From positions 1 to 64,000 of the forward strand of contig NZ_JMLS01000030.1 of assembly GCF_000686845.1 (NCBI RefSeq): a stretch of DNA of 64,000 nt. The letters are read 5' to 3'. The stretch comes from Paenibacillus sp. UNC451MF (GTDB lineage: Bacteria > Bacillota > Bacilli > Paenibacillales > NBRC-103111). Below the pieces are notes generated by a model. The model ran no database searches, was not told where the DNA came from, and saw only the letters and a program-made list of their open reading frames with translations. Below, piece after piece: positions 1-8,965 of the stretch (its first letter is position 1; every line of letters begins with the position of its first letter). A program made the translations under genes and the position numbers.

Positions 1-38
1 TACTATAACTCAATTCGCATTCAAACGAAACTAAATAA

Positions 39-72
39 CCAGTCGCCTATAGATTTTCGGCGACTGGCTGCT
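39..72 (-). terminator. hairpin downstream of mtnD
   Basis: A perfect 9-bp inverted repeat (39-47 with 59-67) encloses an 11-nt loop, about 90 bp beyond the stop codon of the leftward mtnD gene. The minus strand after the stem is only moderately T-rich, so it is a probable but not ideal intrinsic terminator. Confidence 0.45.
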
Positions 73-156
73 TAAAACTTGAAAGGTGCTTTGATCCCTG
101 TCTCACAAACGGGGGTCAGTCCCTAAACAAAGCTAGAGGGTCTTTTGCTATTGAAC

Positions 157-699
157 TTATGCTTTTTGGAAAGAAGGATCTGCAAATGGGTGAGCAATCC
201 AACCTTCGGTTTCGATAAATAAACGAACAGCTACGATTTGACGATTATCCATCAAAGTGAAGAAATGCGGCTTGTGTTCAGGGACGGAGATAACATCGCC
301 GGCTTCAAGCTCCACATCGAAATAACCAACATCTTCGGTGCCTTTGATGATGAAAATACCTTTACCAGCAGTAATGGCACGAACTTCATCTTCAGTATGT
401 GTATGAACTTGCTCAAACTTTTTAAGCAATTCATCCAGATTTGGAGTTGCATCGGACAGGGCGATAATATCCCAAGTCAGATAGCCGCGGCGGCTTGCAA
501 GGTCTTTGATCTCAGGATCGAAAGTAGATAGAATTTCAGCTTTATCTTCATCAGTAAATACGAATTTATTTTGCAAATGTGCAGGAAGCTTGGTAGGATT
601 CCAGTGCTCATACAATACTTCTTGTTTATCCAAAAATGCTCTAACATTTTCTTCGCCGGAAATACGCTCATCGGTGCTACGAATACGAATTTCTGCCAT
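157..699 (-). CDS. mtnD: acireductone dioxygenase (methionine salvage)
   Basis: A 180-residue cupin-fold enzyme that oxidises acireductone to formate and the 2-oxo acid precursor of methionine, the last ring-opening step of methionine salvage; soluble and cytosolic. The metal-binding signature is visible: H99 and H101 in HTHTEDEVRA with E105, and a further His in the EHKPH stretch near 142-145. Length matches the family. An upstream in-frame ATG at 705 exists, but GAGGG at 706-710 touches it, whereas the ATG at 699 lies 6 nt away, so 699 is preferred. It diverges from metH, which fits shared methionine metabolism. I saw no SAM riboswitch or T-box in the 260 bp between them. Other methionine-salvage genes are not in the window. 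Confidence 0.93.
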   Translation of the reverse strand: MAEIRIRSTDERISGEENVRAFLDKQEVLYEHWNPTKLPAHLQNKFVFTDEDKAEILSTFDPEIKDLASRRGYLTWDIIALSDATPNLDELLKKFEQVHTHTEDEVRAITAGKGIFIIKGTEDVGYFDVELEAGDVISVPEHKPHFFTLMDNRQIVAVRLFIETEGWIAHPFADPSFQKA

Positions 700-965
700 G
701 CTCATCCCTCTTTCAATATCATAAATAAGTTCTTTACTTATTATAATTTAATTTTTCAATTCTGTCGATAATGTATTTACGACAATACCAATAGGAATTA
801 TATGAAATATATATAAGCACAGTAGTCGGGAATACCTTTTCATTAACGAACGTTTCTGATAAACTTAGGGTTACAATATTCGCCTTTTTATGGTCTGCAT
901 GAAGAGATAAAATAGACGTTTTCATAGAAAGTTGTCGGAAGGATGTAGGTGAAAGGAAGATCGTG

Positions 966-3900
966 ATGAGTAAACCATCTTTGAAAGAGCAGCTACAAAA
1001 GAAGATTATGATTTTGGACGGCGCCATGGGCACGATGATTCAACAAGAGAATTTGACGGAAGCCGATTTTGGTGGCGAGGATTTAGACGGCTGTAATGAG
1101 TATTTGGTCGTTACCCGTCCAGACGTTATTTCTAAAATCCACGAAGCTTATTTTGCCGCGGGTGCGGATATTATTGAGACAAATACTTTTGGTGCTACAA
1201 GTGTAGTATTGGCGGAATACGATCTGCAAGATCGTGCTCGTGAACTCAACTTGCGTGCAGCCAAATTGGCGGTTGATGCAGCTAATAAATTCAGTACGCC
1301 AGAATGGCCTCGTTATGTTGCGGGTGCGCTTGGACCTACAACGAAGACCCTATCGGTCACAGGTGGCGTAACCTTCGATGAACTGGTTGACAGCTATTAC
1401 GAGCAAGCTTTGGCCTTAATCGAATCGGGTGTGGATGCACTGCTGCTTGAAACGTCCCAGGATACATTGAACGTTAAAGCTGGCAGCATAGGTATTCGTA
1501 AAGCCATGGATACTACGGGCATTGAACTACCACTTATGATTTCCGGTACGATAGAACCAATGGGTACTACGCTGGCCGGTCAAAATATTGAATCCTTCTA
1601 CATCTCCTTGGAGCATTTGAAGCCAGTATCCATTGGGCTAAATTGTGCGACAGGACCGGAATTTATGCGAGATCATATTCGTACGTTATCTGAGCTGGCA
1701 ACTACAGCGGTTAGCTGTTATCCGAACGCAGGTTTGCCTGACGAGAATGGTAAGTACCACGAATCTCCTGAGTCGCTGGCTAAAAAGCTGGCTGGTTTTG
1801 CAGAGCAGGGTTGGCTTAATATCGCAGGGGGCTGCTGTGGCACGACTCCGGATCATATTCGCGCTATGGCAGAAACGTTATCCCAATACAAGCCTAGAGA
1901 AAGCGCAAAAGGCCATCTGCCAGCGGTATCGGGTATCGAGACGGTTTATCTAGAAGATGCTAACCGACCTTATATGGTTGGGGAACGTACGAACATATCG
2001 GGATCCCGTATGTTTAAACGCCTTATGAAGGAAGGCAAGTTTGAAGAAGGTGCTGAAATTGCACGCGCTCAAGTAAAGAATGGTGCGTATGTCATCGACA
2101 TTAACGTACAGGACACAGATATCGATGAAGCCTATGCTATGGAAAACTTCCTGAAGGAAGTTGTTAAGAAGGTTAAGGTTCCTTTGATGATTGACTCGAC
2201 CTATGACCATATTATCGAGCTTGGCTTGAAATATTCCCAAGGGAAAGCGATTATTAACTCCATTAACCTTGAAGATGGGGAAACGAAGTTCCAAAATATC
2301 GTACCGTTGATTCACAAATACGGTGCTGCCGTAGTTATGATTCTTATTGACGAACGCGGTCAAGCGGTATCACGTCAAGCGAAGATGGAAGTTGCAGATC
2401 GCGCCTATGAGCTGTTAACTCAAAAGTACGGCTTGAATCCTTCGGATATTATATTTGACCCTAACATGTTCCCAGTAGGCTCTGGAGACCCGCAATATAT
2501 CGGTTCAGCAGTAGAAACCATTGAAGGCATCCGGATGATCAAGACGAAGTATCCTGAATGTAAGACGATTCTAGGATTAAGTAATATTTCATTTGGTTTG
2601 CCTCCGGCTGGCCGTGAGGTGCTGAACTCTGTTTATTTGTACCATTGTACGAAGGTTGGACTAGATTACGCGATCGTTAACACACAAAACCTGGAGCGTT
2701 ACGCCTCTATCCCTGAGCATGAGAGAGAACTGGCGGAACGCTTAATCTTCAATACGAATGATGAGACTTTAGCTGAATTCGTCGCGCACTTCCGTGAGAA
2801 GAAAGTAGAGAAGAAGGAAAAGATCTCGAACCTGACTTTGGAAGAGCGTTTAGGATCTTACGTTGTTGAGGGAACCAAGGAAGGTCTAATCCCCGACCTG
2901 AACGAGGCAATGACGAAATATGCACCACTCGAAATCATTAACGGACCTTTGATGAGAGGGATGGAAGAGGTAGGCCGATTATTTAACAATAATGAGCTTA
3001 TCGTTGCCGAAGTACTGCAAAGCGCTGAAGTTATGAAAGCGTCCGTTGCCCACTTGGAACCGTTCATGGAGAAAAATGAAACTGCCGTAAAAGGGAAAAT
3101 CATTTTAGCAACGGTAAAAGGCGATGTTCATGACATCGGTAAAAATCTTGTGGAAATCATCTTATCCAACAACGGATATAAAATAATTAATCTGGGTATC
3201 AAAGTACCGCCGGAGCAATTGATTGAAGCCTTCCGTAAAGAAAAGGCAGATGCGATTGGTTTGTCCGGACTGTTAGTCAAATCCGCTCAACAAATGGTCA
3301 TTACTGCCCAGGATTTGAAAAATGCGGGTATTGACGTGCCTATTATGGTCGGCGGTGCTGCATTAACCAGAAAGTTTACGAAAACCCGTATTGCACCTGA
3401 GTATGAAGGTTTGGTTCTTTATGCTAAGGATGCGATGGACGGCCTCGATATTGCCAATAAGCTAAGTGATCCGAAACAAAGAGAACAGCTTGTTAGAGAG
3501 CTTAGGGAAAGTATGGAATCCGATGTTAAGGAAGTAGGCAAAAAGACGGAGACCATGCCGGAGCTGACCCGGGTTAGAACTTCAACCATAGACCGCACAT
3601 TGCCGGTTCAAGTGCCGCCAGATTTGGAGCGCCGCGTACTTCGCGATTTCCCGATCAGCCATGTGATGCCTTATATTAATATGCAAATGCTGCTCGGACA
3701 TCACCTCGGTCTTAAAGGCAAGGTCGATAAGCTGCTTGCAGAGAGAGATCCTAAAGCCGTTCAACTGAAGGAAACGGTAGATGAGATTTTAGATGAGGCA
3801 CAGAAGGATAATATTATTCGCGCACATGGAATGTATCAGTTTTTCCCTGCGCAGTCGTCCGGAAATGACATTTTAGTTTATGACCCTAATGATTTCACGA

Positions 3901-4409
3901 AGGTGATTCAGAAGTTTAGTTTCCCGCGGCAGGAGACAGAGCCGTATCTATGTCTTGCTGATTATTTGAAATCTACAGAAAGCGGAGAAATGGATTACAT
4001 CGGTTTCCTCGTCGTTACTGCAGGTCATGGAATCAACGAGAAAGCAGCAGAATGGCGTGAGAAGGGCGATTATCTGCGTTCCCATGCGTTACAGTCTACT
4101 GCGTTGGAGACGGCAGAAGCGTTGGCTGAGCGTGTCCACGAACTGATGAGGGATACATGGGGGTTCCCCGATCCGGCTGAAATGACAATGCAGGAACGCT
4201 TTGGGGCGAAATATCGCGGCCAACGTTTCTCGTTTGGTTATCCTGCTTGCCCGAATTTAGATGATCAGCAGCAGCTGTTCGCTTTGCTGAAGCCTGAAGA
4301 TATTGGCGTACATTTAACTGAGGGCAGTATGATGGAACCGGAGGCTTCGGTTTCGGCGATTGTTTTCGCTCATCCGCAAGCACGTTATTTTAATGTAGAG
4401 AAAGTTTAG
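966..4409 (+). CDS. metH: cobalamin-dependent methionine synthase
   Basis: A 1147-residue cytosolic enzyme that transfers a methyl group from methyltetrahydrofolate to homocysteine through methylcobalamin. All four modules are present. The homocysteine domain has zinc ligands C227 and the C290-C291 pair in GGCCGTTP. The pterin-binding domain begins near MVGERTNISGSRMFKRL. The cobalamin domain carries DVHDIGKN with the axial histidine H722. The C-terminal reactivation domain contains HGMYQFFPAQSSGND, so this is the full-length form. The first possible codon is GTG at 963, but the ATG at 966 sits 8 nt from AGGA and is preferred. It is monocistronic, with a terminator directly after it. Confidence 0.97.
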   Translation: MSKPSLKEQLQKKIMILDGAMGTMIQQENLTEADFGGEDLDGCNEYLVVTRPDVISKIHEAYFAAGADIIETNTFGATSVVLAEYDLQDRARELNLRAAKLAVDAANKFSTPEWPRYVAGALGPTTKTLSVTGGVTFDELVDSYYEQALALIESGVDALLLETSQDTLNVKAGSIGIRKAMDTTGIELPLMISGTIEPMGTTLAGQNIESFYISLEHLKPVSIGLNCATGPEFMRDHIRTLSELATTAVSCYPNAGLPDENGKYHESPESLAKKLAGFAEQGWLNIAGGCCGTTPDHIRAMAETLSQYKPRESAKGHLPAVSGIETVYLEDANRPYMVGERTNISGSRMFKRLMKEGKFEEGAEIARAQVKNGAYVIDINVQDTDIDEAYAMENFLKEVVKKVKVPLMIDSTYDHIIELGLKYSQGKAIINSINLEDGETKFQNIVPLIHKYGAAVVMILIDERGQAVSRQAKMEVADRAYELLTQKYGLNPSDIIFDPNMFPVGSGDPQYIGSAVETIEGIRMIKTKYPECKTILGLSNISFGLPPAGREVLNSVYLYHCTKVGLDYAIVNTQNLERYASIPEHERELAERLIFNTNDETLAEFVAHFREKKVEKKEKISNLTLEERLGSYVVEGTKEGLIPDLNEAMTKYAPLEIINGPLMRGMEEVGRLFNNNELIVAEVLQSAEVMKASVAHLEPFMEKNETAVKGKIILATVKGDVHDIGKNLVEIILSNNGYKIINLGIKVPPEQLIEAFRKEKADAIGLSGLLVKSAQQMVITAQDLKNAGIDVPIMVGGAALTRKFTKTRIAPEYEGLVLYAKDAMDGLDIANKLSDPKQREQLVRELRESMESDVKEVGKKTETMPELTRVRTSTIDRTLPVQVPPDLERRVLRDFPISHVMPYINMQMLLGHHLGLKGKVDKLLAERDPKAVQLKETVDEILDEAQKDNIIRAHGMYQFFPAQSSGNDILVYDPNDFTKVIQKFSFPRQETEPYLCLADYLKSTESGEMDYIGFLVVTAGHGINEKAAEWREKGDYLRSHALQSTALETAEALAERVHELMRDTWGFPDPAEMTMQERFGAKYRGQRFSFGYPACPNLDDQQQLFALLKPEDIGVHLTEGSMMEPEASVSAIVFAHPQARYFNVEKV

Positions 4410-4421
4410 GCATGATAAACA

Positions 4422-4456
4422 GAGTGGAGTTCGCATATTGGACTCCGCTCTTTCCC
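4422..4456 (+). terminator. terminator after metH
   Basis: An approximately 10-bp stem (4423-4432 pairing with 4441-4450, with G-T pairs) is followed by a short pyrimidine-rich tail. It separates metH from the RNase Z gene. Confidence 0.6.
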
Positions 4457-4489
4457 TATAATCCAGCATAATGAAACGGAGCAGCGTAC

Positions 4490-5437
4490 GTGGAACTTTA
4501 TTTTTTGGGCACAGGGGCGGGAATGCCTTCCAAAGAAAGAAATGTGTCTTCAATTGTTTTGAATTTGCTTGCTGAACGAAACGTATATTGGATGTTCGAT
4601 TGTGGTGAAGGGACCCAACACCAGGTACTCCATTCGCCAATTCGGATCGGAAAGCTTGAGAAGCTGTTTATAACTCATCTGCACGGGGACCATTTATACG
4701 GACTGCCGGGGCTACTAACCAGCCGTTCCTATCAAGGTGGAGATACTGGCACTCCTTTTAAGATCTATGGACCAAAGGGGACAGAGACGTTTGTTCGAAC
4801 GGCGCTAGACGTGAGTCAGGCGCATTTGGGTTATGAATTGGAGATCCAGGAGTTCTCTGTTTCCGAAGAAACCGTGCTGTTCGAAGATGAGCAGTTTACA
4901 GTCAGTACGGCTCCGTTAGTCCATAGAATCGACAGCTATGGTTATCGTATCGTTGAGAAAGAACAGAAGGGACGCCTGATGGTTGAAAAGCTGAAGGAGC
5001 TTGGACTTACCTCTGGTCCTTTATTTGGACGAATAAAACAGGGTATAGATGTTGCTTTGGAAAATGGGAAGCAATTAAAAGCCGCAGATTATATTGGACC
5101 TTCGTATCCCGGGCGCATCGTAACCATTTTGGGCGATACTCAGCCGTGCGAGTACTCGTCGAAGCTGGCGCAGGGAGCGGATGTGTTAGTGCATGAGGCG
5201 ACGTTTGCCGAGCAGAAAAAAGATCTGGCTGTCGCTTATGATCATTCCACCGCAATGGATGCTGCTCGAACAGCTCGGGAAGCGGGTGTAAACATGTTGA
5301 TCTTGACACACATCAGTTCACGGTATCAAAAGGATGAGGCCGAGCTGCTAACAGAAGAAGCTAAGCAAATACATCTGAATACGTTTTTGGCAAGAGATCA
5401 TGTCTCGTATGAAGTGTTGCGAAAAAAACTAAATTGA
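4490..5437 (+). CDS. rnz: ribonuclease Z, tRNA 3' processing
   Basis: A 315-residue metallo-beta-lactamase-fold endonuclease that removes 3' trailers from tRNA precursors lacking an encoded CCA end. The zinc motif HLHGDH (H63, H65, D67, H68) follows the N-terminal strand ELYFLGTGAGMPSK, which is diagnostic of RNase Z. Further metal ligands appear at VHR near 144, in LGDTQPC and in LTHISSRY. Length is typical of the short bacterial form. The start is a GTG with only a weak upstream purine stretch. It stands alone between two intrinsic terminators. Confidence 0.95.
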   Translation: MELYFLGTGAGMPSKERNVSSIVLNLLAERNVYWMFDCGEGTQHQVLHSPIRIGKLEKLFITHLHGDHLYGLPGLLTSRSYQGGDTGTPFKIYGPKGTETFVRTALDVSQAHLGYELEIQEFSVSEETVLFEDEQFTVSTAPLVHRIDSYGYRIVEKEQKGRLMVEKLKELGLTSGPLFGRIKQGIDVALENGKQLKAADYIGPSYPGRIVTILGDTQPCEYSSKLAQGADVLVHEATFAEQKKDLAVAYDHSTAMDAARTAREAGVNMLILTHISSRYQKDEAELLTEEAKQIHLNTFLARDHVSYEVLRKKLN

Positions 5438-5461
5438 AGATCGCCTGCTCAAAAGAAAAAT

Positions 5462-5495
5462 AAAAATGCCCTGTCCGAAGACGGGGCTATTTTTG
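5462..5495. terminator. bidirectional terminator, rnz / tlp
   Basis: An 8-bp stem (5468-5475 with 5480-5487) and tetraloop CGAA, flanked by A-run and T-run, lies between the convergent rnz and tlp genes and can serve both. Confidence 0.85.
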
Positions 5496-5526
5496 AGTCT
5501 AAAAGTAACTGTTTGATACTAGTGGT

Positions 5527-5748
5527 TTAAGATTCTTGACTCGCTTCATCCTTCATCTCTTCACGGAAGGAATTCAGACTTTTTTCTCTACGCTCATTTT
5601 TAGATTGCAGGGTTTGTTTCTCCTGAGGGCTTATTTCGTCAGCATGTTCGGCTAAATATTGCTCCGTTTGTTCTAAATTTTCAATAGTGTTATTAATGCT
5701 TTTTTGTAAATGCTCTGCATTGTCTGCACGATTGTCCGGTTTTGCCAT
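5527..5748 (-). CDS. tlp: small acid-soluble spore protein Tlp
   Basis: A 73-residue, highly charged helical protein matching the Tlp family of minor small acid-soluble spore proteins, which are made in the forespore. Recognisable family segments are MAKPDNRADN at the N-terminus and KNERREKSL with FREEMKDEA near the C-terminus. AAGGAG precedes the ATG by about 11 nt. Its presence says the organism makes endospores. Forespore sigma factor control is expected from the family; I could not identify a convincing sigma-G promoter by eye. Confidence 0.9.
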   Translation of the reverse strand: MAKPDNRADNAEHLQKSINNTIENLEQTEQYLAEHADEISPQEKQTLQSKNERREKSLNSFREEMKDEASQES

Positions 5749-5870
5749 GAGTTGAATTCAGCTCCTTAGTTATATTGGTACACGATAATCGCATACCAGA
5801 AATACAATCCCACATTGAAGCATTAAATATACATAGTAGCTTAAGAATGGTTGAAGAGGAGAGGTGAACA

Positions 5871-6227
5871 ATGCTAGGGTTAACCATCCTGGTTGGATTT
5901 TATTTTCTAGGTTATGTACTACATTCCGCGGCTCATATTCCATTGCCTGCTAACGTCATAGGGCTTATTCTATTTACGGCTTGCTTATTTTTGAAACTGG
6001 TGAAGCTTGAGTGGGTGGAGGATGCAGGAGAATTTTTAATCAGACATATGCTGCTCTTTTTTATTCCTTTTGTTGTTGGTACGATGGTGTTCTTCCATTA
6101 CATTGGTATTTATGCAGTCCAGCTGCTAGTCAGCTTATTTGCAAGCACAGCGGGGGTGCTCTTGGTGGCAGGATGGACAGTCAAATTGATAAATCGCAAG
6201 GGAGGAAAGCAGCGTGAGTCCAGATGA
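5871..6227 (+). CDS. CidA/LrgA family membrane protein
   Basis: A 118-residue very hydrophobic protein with about four predicted transmembrane segments and the family-typical IPLPANVIGLILF motif near residues 25-37. CidA/LrgA proteins are holin-like. They work with LrgB-type partners in murein hydrolase control or, in Bacillus relatives, in pyruvate and acetate-related transport. The ATG follows GAGAGGTG at good spacing. Its last 14 nt overlap the LrgB-type gene, so the two are co-translated. Which functional subgroup it belongs to cannot be told from sequence alone. Confidence 0.85.
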   Translation: MLGLTILVGFYFLGYVLHSAAHIPLPANVIGLILFTACLFLKLVKLEWVEDAGEFLIRHMLLFFIPFVVGTMVFFHYIGIYAVQLLVSLFASTAGVLLVAGWTVKLINRKGGKQRESR

Positions 6228-6906
6228 GTTCACCCGGCAGCCACTCTTCGGAATAGCTCTTTCTTTGATTTGCTATACGTTGTCCTTGACATTAAATCGA
6301 AGGCTGCCCTGGCTTCATCCTTTATTCTTAAGTTCAGGCTTGATTATTACGTTCTTATTGTTAGGTCACATCCCATATGAAGCATATCAGCAAGGGGGGG
6401 ACATGCTTGTCTTTTTCCTAGGTCCGGCAACGGTGGCGTTAGGGATTCCTCTTTATAAAAATGCGCTTCGTATTCGTGAGCATATCCGCGCTATCTTGGG
6501 GGGAATCACTGCAGGAACGGTTAGTGCTCTTGTTCTGTCTGCGGGCTTCGTATGGAGCTTAGGAGGTACCAAAGAGATGATGCTAACGATGATGCCCAAA
6601 TCAGTTACTTCACCAATAGCATTGGAGATTTCCCGACAAGCTGGGGGAATACCGGAGCTTACGGCTGTATTGACGGTCTTGACAGGGTTAATTGGAAGCA
6701 TGTTTGGTCCCTATTTGTTAAGGAAATGCGGGGTCCGTGATGATGTATCGATTGGGACCGCCATGGGGACGGCAGCACACGGAATTGGCACTGCACGGAT
6801 TATTAGGGATTCGGAGCTTCAGGGGAGCATTAGCGGGTTTGCAATGGGGATTGCAGCTATTATAACGTCGATCTTATTTATACCCTTATATGCTTGGCTT
6901 CGCTAA
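6214..6906 (+). CDS. LrgB/CidB family membrane protein
   Basis: A 230-residue integral membrane protein with about six hydrophobic segments, partner of the upstream LrgA/CidA-like protein. Family hallmarks are the segment PKSVTSPIALEISRQAGG (near residues 129-146) and GTAAHGIGTARI near the C-terminus. The GTG start follows GGGAGG. An intrinsic terminator closes the two-gene operon. No LytSR or LysR-type regulator is adjacent, so control of the pair is not visible here. Confidence 0.9.
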   Translation: MSPDEFTRQPLFGIALSLICYTLSLTLNRRLPWLHPLFLSSGLIITFLLLGHIPYEAYQQGGDMLVFFLGPATVALGIPLYKNALRIREHIRAILGGITAGTVSALVLSAGFVWSLGGTKEMMLTMMPKSVTSPIALEISRQAGGIPELTAVLTVLTGLIGSMFGPYLLRKCGVRDDVSIGTAMGTAAHGIGTARIIRDSELQGSISGFAMGIAAIITSILFIPLYAWLR

Positions 6907-6925
6907 TGAATAGAATATGCTGATT

Positions 6926-6958
6926 AAACAGGGTGCCGTTAAGGCGCGCTGTTTTTAT
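6926..6958 (+). terminator. terminator after lrgAB-like operon
   Basis: A GC-rich hairpin (about 6926-6937 with 6943-6954, 5-nt loop, one mismatch) ends in a T-rich tail. Confidence 0.8.
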
Positions 6959-7075
6959 TTTGAAAAGATATTCAATCATTACAAAATATTAACAACAAGC
7001 AAATGTCCGTTTAATAATCATCTGTTACGCTAACTATGTAGTTCATTCCACTTTCCTGAGAAAGGCGTGTTGTCC

Positions 7076-7861
7076 ATGATCCAAACGGCTGCTCAAATCA
7101 GCCCTCAATCTTCAAACTTGTACGTCAAGCTGGTCACTCATTCCGATGAATTGGAGCAGGCTATGCGTTTAAGGTATCAAGTTTTTGTTGAAGAGGAAAA
7201 GAACATGCGGTTGTTGAACGACACAGGCTTGGAACAGGATGAGTACGACTTTTTGTGTGATCATTTAATTGTAAAAGATATGAACCGGGATCAAGTTGTT
7301 GGGACATACCGACTGCTGCCGGGAGAACGTGCTGTGAGCAGCAATGGCTTTTATTCGGAAACGGAATTTGATTTGTCCGCCTTTCAGGAACATAAGGAGT
7401 ATTCGCTGGAGCTTGGTCGCAGCTGTATTGATCCGGCATATCGCGGTGGGAAAGCTATACAAATGCTGTGGGAAGGAATTGCCCGTTACATTGCGGTTCG
7501 GAATTATCGTTATTTAATTGGGTGTGCGAGTGTTCATTTGCAGTCATTGGAGGATTTAAACGTCATCTACAGTATGCTTAAAATGAAGCAGGTCATTACG
7601 GACCGATTCGGTATTCAGCCTTTAGCTACTCATCAAATTCAAGGCCTACAGCTTTCAGAATATGAAATGACAGATAAGGAAGTATTCCGCAAGCTTCCTC
7701 CTTTGATGAAGGGTTACCAGTGGCTGGGAGCAGAAATAGGCGGTGACCCGGCTTATGATGAATGGTTTAATACGGTTGATTTTTTCATTGTGTTGGAAAA
7801 AGATCGCGTAACCCGCAAATATCGAAAGCATTTTTTAATGGATGAGGATAAAGGATTGTAG
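7076..7861 (+). CDS. OlsB-like GNAT N-acyltransferase
   Basis: A 261-residue member of the GNAT subgroup that contains ornithine-lipid N-acyltransferase OlsB and the so-called hemolysin acyltransferases. Visible signatures are LRYQVFVEEE, DEYDFLCDHLIV and ELGRSCIDPAYRGG. OlsB-type enzymes attach a 3-hydroxyacyl chain from acyl-ACP to an amino group, giving a lyso-aminolipid. The ATG at 7076 lies 10 nt after AAAGG; the earlier in-frame GTG and TTG are too close to that site. The following gene is an LpxL-like O-acyltransferase, so a two-step aminolipid pathway is a reasonable inference. Substrate unknown. An acyl-homoserine-lactone-like activity cannot be excluded. Confidence 0.75.
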   Translation: MIQTAAQISPQSSNLYVKLVTHSDELEQAMRLRYQVFVEEEKNMRLLNDTGLEQDEYDFLCDHLIVKDMNRDQVVGTYRLLPGERAVSSNGFYSETEFDLSAFQEHKEYSLELGRSCIDPAYRGGKAIQMLWEGIARYIAVRNYRYLIGCASVHLQSLEDLNVIYSMLKMKQVITDRFGIQPLATHQIQGLQLSEYEMTDKEVFRKLPPLMKGYQWLGAEIGGDPAYDEWFNTVDFFIVLEKDRVTRKYRKHFLMDEDKGL

Positions 7862-7908
7862 CATCCCATCAACCCTTGTTTACAGGGGAAGGATTTGGAG
7901 GGCTTTTA

Positions 7909-8886
7909 TTGTACGAGTGGATAGGTGCTATAACGAAACAGCGGAAAGTATGGGGAAAGTTAGAGTCGGCGTGCTCCAGGATTCCCAGGCCAATTATGCT
8001 GTTGATATGCAAATGCCTTGGAATGATATGGTTTATAGCTGTGTCGAGAGGGTTTGGGAGACGAGTAAAGCACAATTTGCAGGAACTGTTATCAGAGCGT
8101 TCAAAATTAAAGGTTAAGGGCTATCAAGTATCTTATTATCAAAACCTTATTATCACTTTATATGAGCTATGGCTCGATACGCGTCGATTAAATGAAATAG
8201 GAGCACGTCGCTTTCAGGCCGAAGGGGAAGAGCATTTGGAAGAGGCCCTTCGATTAAGCCGGGGAGCGATCGTGTATACACCGCATGTTGGTAATTTCTT
8301 TTATTACTATTGGTATTTATGCCAAAAGTATTCATGTCTCACTATCGTAACCAGCGGGTGCGAAGAACTGCAGCCACTGTATTATCGATTCCGGGATATG
8401 GGCTGCGCCGGTCTGGATTATGACGATACGCCTCCATTGGAGCTGGTCCGCAAGCTACGCAGCCATTTGGCAGCTAACGGGGTTGTATTTATACTGGGTG
8501 ATTTTTACCGTCCTACATTTCCGTTGTCCCGATTCTTTGGAAAAGCCACGAGGACCCCTGAGGGTGCAGCTTCTCTGGCGATTGATTACCAGGTTCCTAT
8601 TATACCGTTCCACGGACATAGAGAAAAAGGGTTTAATCATAAGCTAAAGTTTGAACAGCCGCTTCACCTGTATGCAAGCTTTCAGCGTTCCCAAAGAACT
8701 GAAGCGACAAAAGTGCTGAACCGGTATATGGAACGTGTTATACGAGAATATCCAGCCCATTGGTTTTACTGGTTTAATGCGGATGAACGCTGGGAAAACG
8801 AGTGTTTAACGGATTCTAAAGAAGATTCCCATTCCATGGTCAATCTCTCTGCTGGTAGGGAGCTGAAAAAGCAGCATTCTGCTTGA
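7909..8886 (+). CDS. LpxL-like lysophospholipid/lipid acyltransferase
   Basis: A 325-residue protein of the LpxL/HtrB-type acyltransferase fold, probably membrane-associated through a hydrophobic segment near residues 30-45. The block around H126 (YTPHVGNFF) corresponds to the catalytic H-X4-D/E box, but the acidic residue is replaced by phenylalanine. Later blocks ILGDFYRPTFPLSRFFG and PAHWFYWFNADERW match the family. A TTG at 7909, 6 nt after GGAGGG, is the best start; an earlier in-frame TTG lacks a site. It begins 47 bp after the OlsB-like gene and is probably co-transcribed. The likely role is second acylation of an aminolipid, but loss of the acid leaves activity uncertain. Confidence 0.7.
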   Translation: MYEWIGAITKQRKVWGKLESACSRIPRPIMLLICKCLGMIWFIAVSRGFGRRVKHNLQELLSERSKLKVKGYQVSYYQNLIITLYELWLDTRRLNEIGARRFQAEGEEHLEEALRLSRGAIVYTPHVGNFFYYYWYLCQKYSCLTIVTSGCEELQPLYYRFRDMGCAGLDYDDTPPLELVRKLRSHLAANGVVFILGDFYRPTFPLSRFFGKATRTPEGAASLAIDYQVPIIPFHGHREKGFNHKLKFEQPLHLYASFQRSQRTEATKVLNRYMERVIREYPAHWFYWFNADERWENECLTDSKEDSHSMVNLSAGRELKKQHSA

Positions 8887-8965
8887 AATGTAGTGAATTT
8901 TTCCTTTGGAAAACACAGTTAGCGCTTAAGAAGGTTTGCCTTCGCAAAACTCGGAGGAGGTGCGC

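Noticed and set aside
700-962. Possible SAM riboswitch or T-box between mtnD and metH
   Set aside because: I looked for the conserved helices and a leader terminator and found none; the region is simply A/T-rich.
4314-4640. Antisense frames over metH/rnz and other long shadow frames inside metH, mrfA, cpaF and the capsid gene
   Set aside because: All lie opposite well-identified genes and have no translation signals or family resemblance.
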